This document shows, in pieces, positions 23,230 to 35,900 of a stretch of 64,000 nt of DNA (the first letter of the stretch is position 1; every line of letters starts with the position of its first letter). The notes under the pieces were generated by a model. That model did no database searches, was not told where the DNA came from, and saw only the letters and a program-made list of their open reading frames with translations. Both the position numbers and the translations under genes were made by a program. The DNA is from Cristatella mucedo (lineage: Eukaryota; Bryozoa; Phylactolaemata; Cristatellidae). The DNA is taken from positions 10,001 to 74,000 of the forward strand of contig WPIO01000282.1 in NCBI GenBank assembly GCA_009760855.2, read 5' to 3'.

Positions 23230-26130
23230 TCTCTAAAACTGCCTCCATGGTTCAATAATGATAATAATAACAATGTGTTTGCATACCACTCTCAGATAAC
23301 TTCATTAATATTTAAGCACTTAGCACATACTGTAAAGGAAACTTCATCGAGTGGGCAACTCCAGTTTCCTCACTATCAACTAGCATAACATGGCCTGAGG
23401 CAACGTAGGCATGGTCGGCAAGCAAAAATGATTAATTTCAGCAGTTAAAGTGTCAGAATCCACAAGCAAACACATAATTCGCTGCTTTTCATGAAGTAAA
23501 TCATTTAGCAATCGTCACCTAAAATAATGTTAACGTCTTCGAAAAAGCCCAGCTTCAATGTCAAGCCTGTCTAATACTCATTGGAAGAATTAGTGTGGGA
23601 TCGACCGGCACATGCTGAGGACCACTGTAATGATTGCTACCATGACACGAAAAGTAAACTTGAGAATGTATGATATGCACATCCCTAAATATCAATTTAC
23701 CCAGGCCACCTTGCACAATTCTGCTACCACGGTAGCAGCCAGCTGATTATCTAGAATAAAGATAGATTTAAAGCATTTTTTCGTCCACTTGTAGGATGAT
23801 CTCTACTTCAGCTGGTAGCCTTCGAGGAATGAATGTAGTCGGTATGTAACTGAATGTAGACGGACCAAATAAAGCCAACGTGCTATAAGGTTAGTCACTG
23901 GATGCACATTTTTAGCACAAAAATTATCCACTATGACGATGTAAAAAGGAAATCAGATGGTTACATCTGCAAGCATCTAGGACTTGATAAGTAGGCATAT
24001 GGTCTGCAAGAAAAAACACAAAGACCCGCCAATTGATGTAAAAAGACGGCATGCATTAAGCGTCTTTTCACGTGTCGTCACGTCATTGGACGTTGCGACG
24101 CGCCTCACAGGTGAGGTACAAGCGTTAGAAGAACGAACTAAACGCATGGTCTCTGTCGATTTATGGGTATCGATTCACGGCTAAGCGATTGAAGCCAGAA
24201 CAGCAGATTATACGATTGTTCGGCTGTAGTGGAGTACTTCTGCTAGTTTTTCCAATGCCGGAGTATGGAGGGTACTGAAAGGAAGGGACATAACCTTAGC
24301 GTCTATACAATGCTTGATTGGGAGCCAGTGCAGGTCGGCGAAAAGTGGTGTGATGTGAGTGCTGTAAAGCTCACGATAGACAAGTATAGCTGCACGGCTT
24401 TGAACGCACCTTAGCTGGGTAACAGCAGAGGCGAGTAGACTAGTTAGCAGTAGCTTAAAGAAGTCGAAAACGGATGTTGCAAAAGTATGTACTAGTGTCG
24501 TAGTAGTCTCTCTGTTTTAGTGAGCCCGGCCATAAAAAATGACTTTATGCAGCTTAAAGAATGCAGAATTGACTGTTAAACTAATCAGTTCTTCAAACGA
24601 AGTATACCTTTGAAATGTTGCAACTAGATTGAGTGAATATTTAAAAGGAGTAAGTTAGAGGTTCCAATATTAAGTGTTAGGTTTTCTACTTTCAGAATGA
24701 CCCTTGTTTTGGTTTTAACTAGAACGATTTTATCTATCGTGATTCATTTAACTAGGCTTTTCAGCCATCAATGTCTGGATTTCATAAATACAAGTAGCAA
24801 GAGTCTGTGACGATCAAGACTTCTGGGAGGGATCAATGCAAAGGGGAAATTGACTACGATTTGCCTAGAATTCGACGCCTAGATTGTGCTCGACATTCAC
24901 AGTGGCAAGAGCGAGAATATAATTTGTGAAAAGAAGCTGACCGAGTAAGCTTGAGCTACCCTTACATTAGGCCGCTCCGTGAATAATATCAGTGGGTTCG
25001 CATCAATGCTCTAGAGTCTAGGAAAAAAAGCAACATTTAAATAGGACCTGAAATAACGTAAACTAAAATTCTAAATAATTTCACAGCCTCATCTGTATAA
25101 TGACAACAAAGCCATATAGGATATCATCCCCACTTGAAGAGTCAATAAGTAACACCAGAGCAAAAAAATCGAACTCACGACCCTGGTATCTACTTCGGAA
25201 GAAGCAAACGCCTTACCGTGTGAGCCATCAGGGCTCACCGAATGATTGCAGGTCAGCGCCAGCAATGCTCAGGCAAGAATGCCAATCGCTCAAGAAGGGC
25301 TTCGTGATCAGTAGTATTAAACGCCGCCAAAGTTCGAGCTGTGAACTCTGACTAGAAGTTATTTACTTGTAATGTGGTTTAGTAGAGGAGTGAAGCAGGT
25401 CCGCAAGCGGGCTCTCCAGTGCTTGTGATTAGAGCAGAAGAAGAAGGACGGGAGAGCCACTGCTTAATCTTTCTTGGTCCTGTATTTTTTTCTTAATTAA
25501 TGGCCTAAGGATAGCCTATTTCAAAGGGAATCGGAAATGATCCGAGGCTAGATGATTACTTATTGGGTTCTCCGCTTGTATCAATTGCTGATCTGATCAT
25601 CCGAAAGGAGGATGAATGAAAAAGGTCCAGCAAACTGGCAGTCTACTTATACTAGGGGTTAAAGTCAAGATACAGTCGTTCGCGGCTTTCCTGAAAGGAT
25701 ACTTCATAGTCGCCGACAAGATCAGGGTAATTTATTTATGCTTCGATAATGATCAAGTAGTTGAAGAAGAAATATATTAGGTCACCATAAGGATCATTAA
25801 GTAAGGAGCACACCTCGGAGCAGTTAAGAAGACGATTTATGAGACAATGTCCTTTTTGGATTTCGCATCAGCGATTCAGGAACATTTTATAGACGCTAGA
25901 TTTAGCATTGCTAGGATCGGCTGGTGCGATAAACCATAGTATTCGTATGCCAGACGCTTGACGGTCCATACCCGATCTTCTACACTCTTTCCCAAGCTTG
26001 AGCCTAGTTCACCTAAATAGTTTCGCGTTATCAGAAACCCTAGAATATCTGAGAAAGGATGCACGTTACGTTTAGTCAGTGCGTCAAAGGTTTGAACAGG
26101 TCAGCAGCTGTCGTGCGTTAGCATTCTACC
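23230..26130 (-). mobile_element. Decayed LINE-A-like element in unit copy 1
   Basis: In minus orientation the LINE-A 3' UTR (23,260-23,480), a family X insertion (23,560-23,980), the reverse-transcriptase region (for example tgggagccagtgcaggtcgg near 24,310 and gccagcaatgctcaggca near 25,260) and the linker (25,820-26,060) follow in LINE order. No coding capacity is left. The same element sits at 33,000-36,900 and 55,900-58,760, so it predates the unit duplications. Confidence 0.72.
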
Positions 26131-28221
26131 AACGATTACAGGTATAAAAAACAAAAAGTGAGAGAGTAGTGAAAACGAGATTGATTGATAAAGAATTGTT
26201 CATTTCTGCATGCAACCGTCAGTGAAATAAAGTAAACCGTCTTCCAAGTACATTCTTACTTCTGATCCCAGTAATTAATGCATATTTTATGCAAAGTAGT
26301 TAGATTTACTAGATGCTGGCATACTAATCTAACCAAAAGCTGAGTAGTATTACAATATAAACTAAAAGAACGTACAATAGGTATGAAATAGCACGGAAAA
26401 TAGGACGGACGATATAGGAGAGCCTCATCTGTTCCCTTTCAATATATCTACAGCTAAGTTGAAAAGTGCCGTTTGGTTAATCATACTATACACGTTTTGA
26501 AGCGACCAACACCATGCATAGGATGAGTACACAAAGTGACAGATGGTCGTAAATAACGGATGAGCTGATGCACGTTTGTTCAGCTGTGTATGCTATTGTC
26601 TGTGCAATCATGTAAATCCAGTTCCAAGTTCATTCTTATTGCTGATCTCCATAACTCACGGCACTGTCTGCAAAGTTGTTCAAATAGCTAGCAGGTAGCA
26701 AGCTAATCACACCGAAAAAAATGAGTTGTATTATTACCTAAAGCAGAAGGACTTTTAGCGGCATACAATTGAAGGGAATCAACTTAACGAACCCACAGGT
26801 GCATATTAAATCCTGGAAGTCGACCTGCTCTTTCATTAGGAGTGTATGCTGTTTAGGGCAAGTAGGTACCTCGTTTTGCAGCCAATCTATGTTTTCCACA
26901 AAAAGGCTAGAATAACTGTTATGTGACCAAATATTTGCAAACTGCTTCCATAAGTAACTGAAACGCAATCGAATGGAAAGGTCGCCTTGGTTAGGGTAGA
27001 GTTGGTATACATGAGTGGAACACCGAAATTGTAAGCTGCTTTAAAGGTGTTAGTATTTGCATTTACGATTAGTCAAAGGCTGTGCTTCACAGCTCAGGTC
27101 ACGGGAGCCTTTTTCGCCACCTTAATCGCCGAAAAACTTCACGACTTTTTCGGGTTGGGTTTCCATCTCAAAACTTCATATATCTTATAATCAGAGTAGA
27201 TATAAATGTATGTATGCATATACATTCTTGGCAACTTGAGCATATATCGAGGCGACCTAAATATGTTCCTGGTAAAAAAAATCCATATTCACGACTCGAC
27301 ACCTTGTTATTAAATTCAGGGCGTGTTCCTTCTACTTTTCAAAAAGGTTGTGAGTCAGTCCAGTACCTGGAATAACCACTAGACCAAATGAACATGATTC
27401 AGCCCAACATACCTCCTTCTCTTCCCATAGAAGACAGTGGCACCAGAAAACTGACTAGCGATTATCGGGGCCTAAGGAGATCCCCATCGAATTTGCACGG
27501 AACATCTAGGTGCGAATTTCCATGGTGACCTTTCATCCGAAGAGCAGATCTAGTCGGCAGTCAAGTCCTACTACTTTTACCTTCATACCATCGCTAACAT
27601 TTGGGCTACCTATGACAGGTGTCCTACATGTAAATTGATTCGTGCCATAATGACATCCGATCGTGACTCGGGTAACTCGCTGTTACCCCGACTACCTGCC
27701 TGTCTAGTCACACGGCTAGAGTTGTTGCAGAACTCTGTATCTACTCTTTCCGCCGAGAGAGTTACAGTTGCCACGTGACAACTATTCGCCGACCTCTACA
27801 GCCTCTCAGCTAAGCAAAACATCGACTTCAAGGTTCTATCACTCGCTTTCAGAACCCATTATTTTTCCACTCCATATTACTTATTAGAACCACTCTGCCA
27901 ACCACAATGCTACGATTCGTAATTCCAGCCTTTCTGGATCTACTTGGGTGCTGCAGAAGATGTGTGGATTATGTACTGTAGCCGACTGAAGCATTCTAGG
28001 GTGTAATACATGTTAGACTTGCAGTCGAATGAGCAATTCAGCAGAAATCGCATTAAGAACCGTTTAAGTTAAGGCTTTATGGAAGAAAATATTAAATGTG
28101 TCTTTGTGATGCGGGCTAGCTGTTCTCTAGGTGAACACTGCAAATGCAAACCCATTCATCTCATGCCTTCGCATTTGAAGCCTGTCCAACGTATTGAATA
28201 ACGTATATTTATATTAGCACT
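26131..28221. repeat. Unit flank R/L, copy 1, with the LINE-A empty site
   Basis: Positions 26,400-26,960 match 46,470-47,000, and 26,960-28,200 match 50,250-51,490. The two halves that surround the LINE-A insertion in the C unit are contiguous here at about 26,945-26,965, so this copy never carried the insertion. No gene is seen. Confidence 0.75.
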
Positions 28222-29719
28222 TCAGCAGATCTGAGATTTAATGCATCTCTGAAAAACGAACTCCAATTTCATAGAGGAAAAGTTGTCAATCCTTGCCTAC
28301 GTAATACAAGAATACATTTAAACCGTGAATTCACCAACGCCCTTATAGTTGTTCGGTGCCCAGTTACTGTACTGATATGGTACTATCTAGTGCCTTGAAG
28401 CCACAGTCCCAACTTCACCAGTTTAGAAGGGGGTTATCAGCGACTCGGTTGTACGTCAAGCCAATCCAAACGGATAATCCATTGAATCCCACAACACCGG
28501 AACTTCACATGGGATATCCAAACGACGTTCGGCAAAATGTCATCGTCGGCATTCGTCTCTAAAATAGGGGCCGTCAACGATTCTCTACACTGTGCAGATT
28601 AAAAGTCTATAGCCACGAAACACGAACTGGAAAAATAATATTTCGTTGACAGTTCAGTGCCGTTTGCCTGCGTGAGTTTGGAGAAAATCTGCTATCTCAT
28701 TCTGCTGCAGCTGGCTATCAAGTCTGGCCGAAGTCAAGCCTCGTTTTCGACACTGGCTCTGTGCTTGCTCGTGAGTAGACAAAGGATTACAGAAGTGAAA
28801 TTATCTAGAGCTTATCAAACCACCTTCTTCTGCTGCTAAAAAAAAAGACTACCGTTAGAAACATTTTCACTTCGGAGAATCATTATTTGCACATCAAAAC
28901 TGGGCTGATCTTTTTTCGATACATGAAAGCTTACGATAGATTCGAGCTATGGTATTTACCTTGGCCATAACAGTGAGGCCGTTTCCAGATTTCTCGTGTT
29001 TTTAATCCAATAGCAAAACCAGAGCCTGATCTTACACGTGCGTATGGGCGAACGTAAGCTAACAATTCTGATCGTATGCAAACTTTAAGCAGCGACATGC
29101 ACGTTTTCTAATACTTCGGGTAGTGTCGTTGTACTTGTGGGCGATACATAAAATGCTCGTGGCTTGCAACTAATCGGGTAGCTACCGATTGCTACATTGG
29201 GCTTTAACACTTTAGAATCGAGATTCGTGAAACATTTTTAGACTACCAATATAGGAGCATTCACATTGTATACAGCAGCTTTGGAATTTTGCTTATACCG
29301 GCAAACCGGGCTTAGCAGTTGCAGACAATTTTCAAAGGGAGCTCTGTAGCCGTTGTGAACTTGTATCTGGCATAGGCAGTAGTCTAAACGTTGCTCCGGC
29401 AGACACAAGGAAATAATAAATTACGAGAAATCACACTCGCTTCTCAAGGATATGACAACTCGTCAGAATTAGGAGTGACTTTCTAGTTTCAACTTACATT
29501 CGGTCTCGGAGTTTACAATGCCGTAACTTGAAGTATCAAGATCGCCAGTCCCAATGTCCTGAGGAAAGAACATGAGCGAATGCATCGTTGGTGCTCTTGC
29601 CTAACACGTGCTGATGAAACAAGCGGTCATGGAAAGCAACGAAGCTCTGGCATGCTACTTACATTGTAGGCTTCACTCTGACCGACCAAGAGCAGGGCAC
29701 ACAGTAGGAGAGCCGACAT
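28222..29719 (-). pseudogene. C-type lectin A, pseudogene
   Basis: All coding exons of the lectin gene can be traced: signal exon 29,719-29,663 (only one of the two tandem ATGs remains), exon 2 near 29,560, CTLD exons near 28,840-28,670 and 28,540-28,222. Exon 4 has a stop soon after its start and a GC instead of GT donor (gcag|gcaaac). Exon 5 has TGA at 28,415-28,417 in place of a tryptophan codon, further stops, a 9-base in-frame loss that removes the Glu of the EPN calcium motif, and WND changed to RID. It cannot make a functional lectin. Locus D shares the TGA and the EPN loss, so these lesions predate the A/D split. Confidence 0.88.
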
Positions 29720-29852
29720 CAAGCTAGCCTGGTTTCTATATGTCAATACAAGCTTGGTTAGGCAGGCAACATATACACGTGCAGCAGTCAACTCGACAGT
29801 GTTCCTAGGTTCAAGTGTTTAGTAGGTCACACTGATGAGTGAATACTTACAG

Positions 29853-29911
29853 TGCCATTCCTTCTTGCCAATCTTGCCATTCCTGCCATTCAACCATTCC
29901 TGCCTTCCATT
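29853..29911 (-). repeat. Minisatellite in the 5' UTR exon of lectin A
   Basis: On the minus strand imperfect 9-10-nt units (aatggcagg, aatggcaag, attggcaag) stand just before the donor gtaagtattc of the leader exon. Lectin D has the same array at 62,170-62,230. Lectins B and C lack it. Confidence 0.7.
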
Positions 29912-31931
29912 GAAAGTGAGCCTGATGGTTTTCGAACTAGGTTTAATATATCCTAAGATCTTGAGCCTTGGAACAAATCGTTAAGCAATACCCTAACCAG
30001 AGTTGCTGAAAAACCAACCACCAGCATTGCTGTGACACTCTGACAAAAGTTCTAGAGCTCCTAGTGGGTCGAGTGGTTCCTTGACAGCTTGCCAGATGTA
30101 CGATGCTTGATTGCAGGGATAATAATCGTATTGTTTTTGGAGTCATCTTCAGTCGAGTTACACGATCTCACGTCTGCTTGATTTGCGGGTTGGGGGTTCA
30201 ACGATAATTAAACGAACTTAATTGAGTATTGAGAAGCTGTATATGCTGATTTACATTACCAAGGTTAGATTTAGGTAGACTAGAGTATGTCAGAAAATTG
30301 TTAATAACTTACACTAAATCGGTGCGTTCTATTTAATCGGCAACATAGACACGATTTCTCGCGATATCTCGAACCGTGTAACGACACGCATTCTTAACAA
30401 AGTATAGCATTCGAAAAAATATCCGGATTACCGGCTAACCAGCCTACAAGACCACCACCAGGAATGTTTTGTATTCGAAATCTGGGGATTCAGTATATTA
30501 CAGAAGCAATGCATTATTGTAGGAGGCACTAAATAGTCGTTTGTATTACTCATATCTAAACGCTGTATGCAAGAATGGGCAATACATGTTTTTGTTTGAT
30601 TATGCCTATGAAAATCACTTGACTTTCTTAACGTCAAGGAATGTACTTTGGCTGGTGTGGAATTGTATCGCCATTGTACGCTTTCACGTTGCACATTCCT
30701 GTGCCTGTTGTTGTAATAATGCCTGTCAATTTTAGTGCTTCGGGTTTAAATGTCATAACATGTAGACAGGAAGCTGAAGAGCCGCAGCACTAGAGTTAAG
30801 CACGTGGCTTCCCAAATGTACCAGTAGCCAACCCTAAAGTAATCTTCGCGTGTTATTATGCTGCTGCAAAGATTCACCAGTATGAGCAATTGAGCGTTTA
30901 AGATGGTGTTCTAAGCGTGACAAACACTTGATAAGCAGAGTGCTGGATCGAGGCTGGGGTTTGTGCGACAAACTAATAGCCAATTGGGAAGCAGCATAGT
31001 TAGACACGTCTGGGCGTTTGTCTACATAAGCAAACGTTGTGGTTTGTGGTCTGCCACAAGCAAGTTACCTAGCTTTATAGCACGTCTGCAAAATGCATAC
31101 GCCCATTATAGATAGCACATGACATGACATGTAGAACACGAACACGTTTAGACCCCGTCTACGGCTTCTTACTCTGCATTTGCATTTACGTCTACTCCTG
31201 CTGATAGAGGGAACGTAACATAAATGGATATTTGAAATCAACGGCCACGAACCGATACTATATATGAGTCACAGCGTTTTTATACCTCGCTCAGTATTGG
31301 CAGGATATACATCTAGGAAATGCACTCAACAATTTTTGTACGTTGTCTTCCTAAAAATTGTTGTTCCCTCAAACTTAGACCAGAAGCCGACCAATAAATT
31401 ATCGCTTGGTTTTGTCAAGATTCTCAGGGATCAATGATATTGTAATTGAAACTGTACTAGTTGAACTGGCTGCAACGTAGTCAGCGTACCGAATCAGCAG
31501 GACGAGTGGGCAGCATGGTATGTGGCCACTCCAATCGGCAACTCACTTTTCAGGGCTGCATTGTAACCTGCATTTAAGCTTGCGACTTTCCAAATGCCTT
31601 CCGATCAATTACATCTGATCATTTACGCTCCTGATATAGGTGCCATTTGAGGCAGCCGTAGAGGTGCTCGAAACGAACCTCCCACCCCTTGAGTAATTGA
31701 GGCTGGATTTGACGAGACCATTTCCCGTCGGTAGGCATGTTTTTACGAATCAAGTGTGGCCTTAGAGAGATAGCGGTCTTCGTAATATTCTTTTTGGTAT
31801 CCTGGTGGCCGGATCAACATAATTTAAGAGAAATGTCGGACTGTTCGTCCGCGGCAGGGTTCATAAATTGTAAGCGGACGCCGTCCTATACCGAGGTGCT
31901 CTTATTTAGTTCTCTCTTATTTAGGTCGCAA
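29912..31931. repeat. Block H upstream of lectin A
   Basis: The block is homologous to 37,110-38,800 (reverse) and 53,980-55,680. It contains no recognisable gene; the open frames at 30,428-30,735 are not conserved as proteins between A- and B-type copies. It ends with a short duplication (cttatttag twice, 31,908-31,932) exactly at the orientation switch. Confidence 0.65.
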
Positions 31932-32950
31932 CGATATACGCTGCAGTTGCATTAAATGTATATGCTTACATGCATTTATATCTACTCAGATTAGGAGATA
32001 TATGAAGTTGTGAGATCGTAGTCCTACCCGAAAAAGTCGTGACGCTTTTCAGCAGATGAGGTGGCGAAAAAGGCTCCGGTGAGCGGAGCTGTGAAGCACG
32101 GCCTTTGGCTAATCGTAAATGCAAAAAATAACAGCTTTGAAGAATCTTACAACTTCAGTGTTACAGTCATGTATACCATTGCTACCCTAACAAAGGCACT
32201 TTTCCCACTCGATTACGTTTCAGCCATGTATGGTAGAAGTTTACCGATTTGGGGTCACATAACAGCTATTCTAGCCTTATTTGGGAAAACATAGATTGGC
32301 AGCAAAACGAGGTTCTTACTTGCCCTAAACAGCATACACTCGCAACGAAAGAGCGGGTTGACTTCCTGGATTTAAATTGCACCGGTGCGTTCGTTAAGTT
32401 GATTAATTTCCGTTGTATTTCGCAAAAGTCCTTCCACTTTAGGTAATAATACTACTCAGTTTTTTGGTTCAATTAATTTGCTAGCTGCTAGCTATTCGAA
32501 CAACTTTGCAGACAGTGGCAAGAGTTTTGGAGATCAGCAACAAGAATGAACTTGGAACTGGATTTGCATGATTGCACAGAAACAGCATGCACAGCAGAAC
32601 AAATGTGCATCAGCTCATCTGTTTTTTACTACCATCTGTCACTTTTTGTACTCCTCCTATGCATGGTATTGGTCGCTTCAAAACGTGTATAGTATGAATA
32701 ACCGAACGGCACCTTTCAACTCCGCGGAGATATATTGAAAGGGAACAGACGAGGCTCTCCTATATTGCAACACATATAGCATTTAATCCCATTGAGGCAA
32801 GCTGTTAACGTTGCTATGATAGTATAACAAATGCTATGATGTCCTTCATGTCTAGCTGACGAGAGCTTTTCCGAAATGATTAGGTTCTGCTGATAGATTG
32901 TACTACACAGCTTGCCATTGGTTTTTCTGAAACTGGATACCTCCAGGGAC
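31932..32950. repeat. Unit flank (reverse R) with LINE-A empty site
   Basis: Positions 31,934-32,235 match 42,229-42,540, and 32,236-32,950 match the reverse complement of 46,290-47,000. The string tatggtagaag at 32,229-32,239 is the uninterrupted target of the LINE-A insertion seen at 47,008. No gene is recognised. Confidence 0.75.
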
Positions 32951-32999
32951 ACTACAAATTATGCTGAACAGTCTCAAGTTATAATTCAATAAACTTGTT

Positions 33000-35900
33000 T
33001 CAGACGCAAATTGCTGCCGTTAGTGCAGTTGTGCACAAATCATGAAACACCGCTTTACAATTTTGTTTTGCTATGCCCAGACGCACAATCGGCAGTCATA
33101 CCAGGAATACTACCAGTGTATGTTTGGATCATCCCACGTGAGTGGTAAAGAGGCTCTAACCCAAAAGTTTTAAACAGGAGCAGATAGCTGCTATAGTGGT
33201 AGACTGATGACAAATTGCCTGCATTTTGGAGTACTTATCAATGCTACTATGAAAGATTCCCTTTGATCGGTGTGTGGTGATAAATATTATTGAGACGCAA
33301 GTGGTGGCGCCATAGAACCTCACTTTTCGTCTGTCACTGAAATCCCAGTGGTTTGAAATTGAGACATGAAAGGCGTCACACGGATACAAATTTCAAACCG
33401 ACTCCAGTCCATGGAATAACTCGCTTTTGGTAGAGCCAGCACCAAGCTGCCAGCAGTAGCAATACTGTATCACCGAATAGGTACCAAGTTCTCATTTGTC
33501 AGAGAACGTTCTGAACTCACGTTGATTCTGACTGCAAAAAATCTGTCTTTTTAACTTCTACGTGATTCCAATGATTATTCTTACAGCTAAACTGAAAGCT
33601 TACCGTTGGGTTTTTCATACTCTTTCAGCTTCCGTGTACATGCTTGCTTGTAAGATCCCACTCCCAACAATGGTCCCAAACTTGGTCAGTATTCGCACAC
33701 GTTCGTCTGCTATCAATACCTGTAATTGCATATTCTCTATCATGACAAAATCTTGCGATCTCTTTTTTTCAACCGTGGGAACCAGCATTACCATAACAAC
33801 TCTACTGTTGACACAATGAGAACGACAAAATGCTGTTGTCGCGAAAACATCTCAATCGCCAATGACACACAACTTATAATATTACTTATAATCGTTGGTA
33901 GAATACTATAGCACGTCGCTTTCTAACCTGGTAAAAAAATTAGCACCATTGAATAAACGTGATGTGTATCCATGCCCAGAATGTCTAGGGTGTCTGCATG
34001 TGCGAAACTGGCCACATGTGCAAGCCTCAAGCTGGGTAAAGAGTGTAAACGATCAGTACGGACAGTGAAACGTCAGCAGTACGGAGACTACTAGTTTTGG
34101 ACATGCCCGTCGATCCTAGGAAACGCCAAATCTACCTATTACAAAAATATTCCTGAATCACACACCCGAAATCAAAAAGTGCCGATGTCTATCATAAATC
34201 GTCCCCTTAACCTCTCCAGAGTGTGCTCCTTACTTACTGATCCTTCCGATGACTTAGTCACTTTCTTCTTAAACTGCTACGTCTTTATTAATTCAGAAGT
34301 GAATTGCCCAGATTTCCTATGCATCATTGAAGCAACCATTATATAACGACAGGAGCGATTGTATCGTGACGTTCATGCCCGTGTCAACGAAGACTTGGAT
34401 GATGCTGGAACTTTTTTATTTTGTCATCCTTGTGGGATTGTCAGATTTGCGACATCAATGCATGCAGATTCCAATAAATAGGTACTTAGCCTCAGGTCTT
34501 TTCCTATCTCCTATGAAATAGGCTGACAGTTTTTTCATCCTTTCAGGATGGTCAGATCTGATACAATACTTCATGAAGATTCCAATAAATAAGTACCCAG
34601 CCTCAGGTCCTTTCCTATCTCATAATGCAATAGGCTGATCTGATGCCAATAATTAAGAAAACAAAAATGGACCGAGAAAACTCAAGCCGCGGCTGTCCCG
34701 TCTTCTTTCTTCCACTACAATCGAAGACCCTACAGGAAATTGCTGCAGACCTGCTAGGCTCCTATATTTAACCACACACCTGGTAGTAAGTTTCAGTGTG
34801 GGCTCACGGTTAATCACTTGTCAGAGTCAGAACTGCTTGGGATAAACAACCATCTTCACATTGCTGTTAAAATTGGTAGAATCGTTCTGCACAATCTTCT
34901 CACGCTTTTCTCATAGTTTGACAGTATTGATCATTAGGATCTTCTTGAGATACCTGCATTGTCACCAGTGCATTACTGGCTCTGACCTGCAATGGTTCTG
35001 TGAACTGGGAGGGCGGCCTAGGGCCAAGGTGGTTGCTCCTTACAGCATTGGCACTAAGGTCGTGAGTTTGACTCGTGCAATCAGTTATTACTTATTACCT
35101 CTTCCAATGGAAATATAAGCCTATAGGCTCTTATGTCGCTCAGCGAAGAGGCTGTGAAATCAGGTAGCATATTTTTTACCATTTGTTAGGTCCTATTTCC
35201 ATGGCATACTCTGAACTATTTAGGTGAAACGACAAAGATTTGCGACAGCAAGGTCAAAAGTAAGGACTACCTCAAGTCTCTCTACTTGCTCGGCGTCTTT
35301 TCACAGACAATATCCATCTTCTTGCCACTGTAATGGCCGAGCACGATTTAGGGAGCAAACTGTTGCTAGGCTACAGTCAATTTAACTTTACAATTGATCC
35401 GTCCCTTATGACTCGATTGTCCCACACATTTCCTCAATAGTTTTATGAAATCCACACATTGATTACTCCACACCCTAGTTTTACGAAAACCGATACTTTG
35501 AGAATTTATATTTATGGCCGAATAATGTGTTGCATTAAAACGAGAAAAACAATATTTATTATTGAAACCACCAGCTTCGACCTGTTGAATACTCACTCAA
35601 TCTAGGTACAATTTTTAAAGGTATAGTGTATTAAATGGTCACGTTAGTTTCATGGTTAAATTTACATTTTTTAAGCGGTTTAAAAGCGTTTTTAAGAGAT
35701 GGTCTTACTTAGACAGGGTTTCTACTATGAAACTGGTCGATAATAATCCTACTGTCTGTGTCTATTCCTGCCAACCATTACTACCTAGTCAACTTGCCTG
35801 TGCAATTACGCATCGACGGTTGGTGTGAAGCCGCGAAGCGATACTTGTCAACCGTGAAATTCACAGTTGTCACTTCTGACCACTTTTTGCCGACGTGCAC

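Larger units (their letters stand above)
22780..31931. repeat. Lectin repeat unit, copy 1 (diverged; order T-R-L-H)
   Basis: This stretch matches, in the same orientation, the blocks seen around lectin C: T (compare 22,860-25,700 with 55,580-57,900), R (25,800-27,100 with 45,020-47,007 and 58,350-59,900), L (27,100-30,000 with 50,250-53,300, but without the LINE) and H (30,150-31,931 with 53,980-55,680). The T part is much more diverged than the L and H parts. It ends at about 31,931, where orientation switches. Confidence 0.75.
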
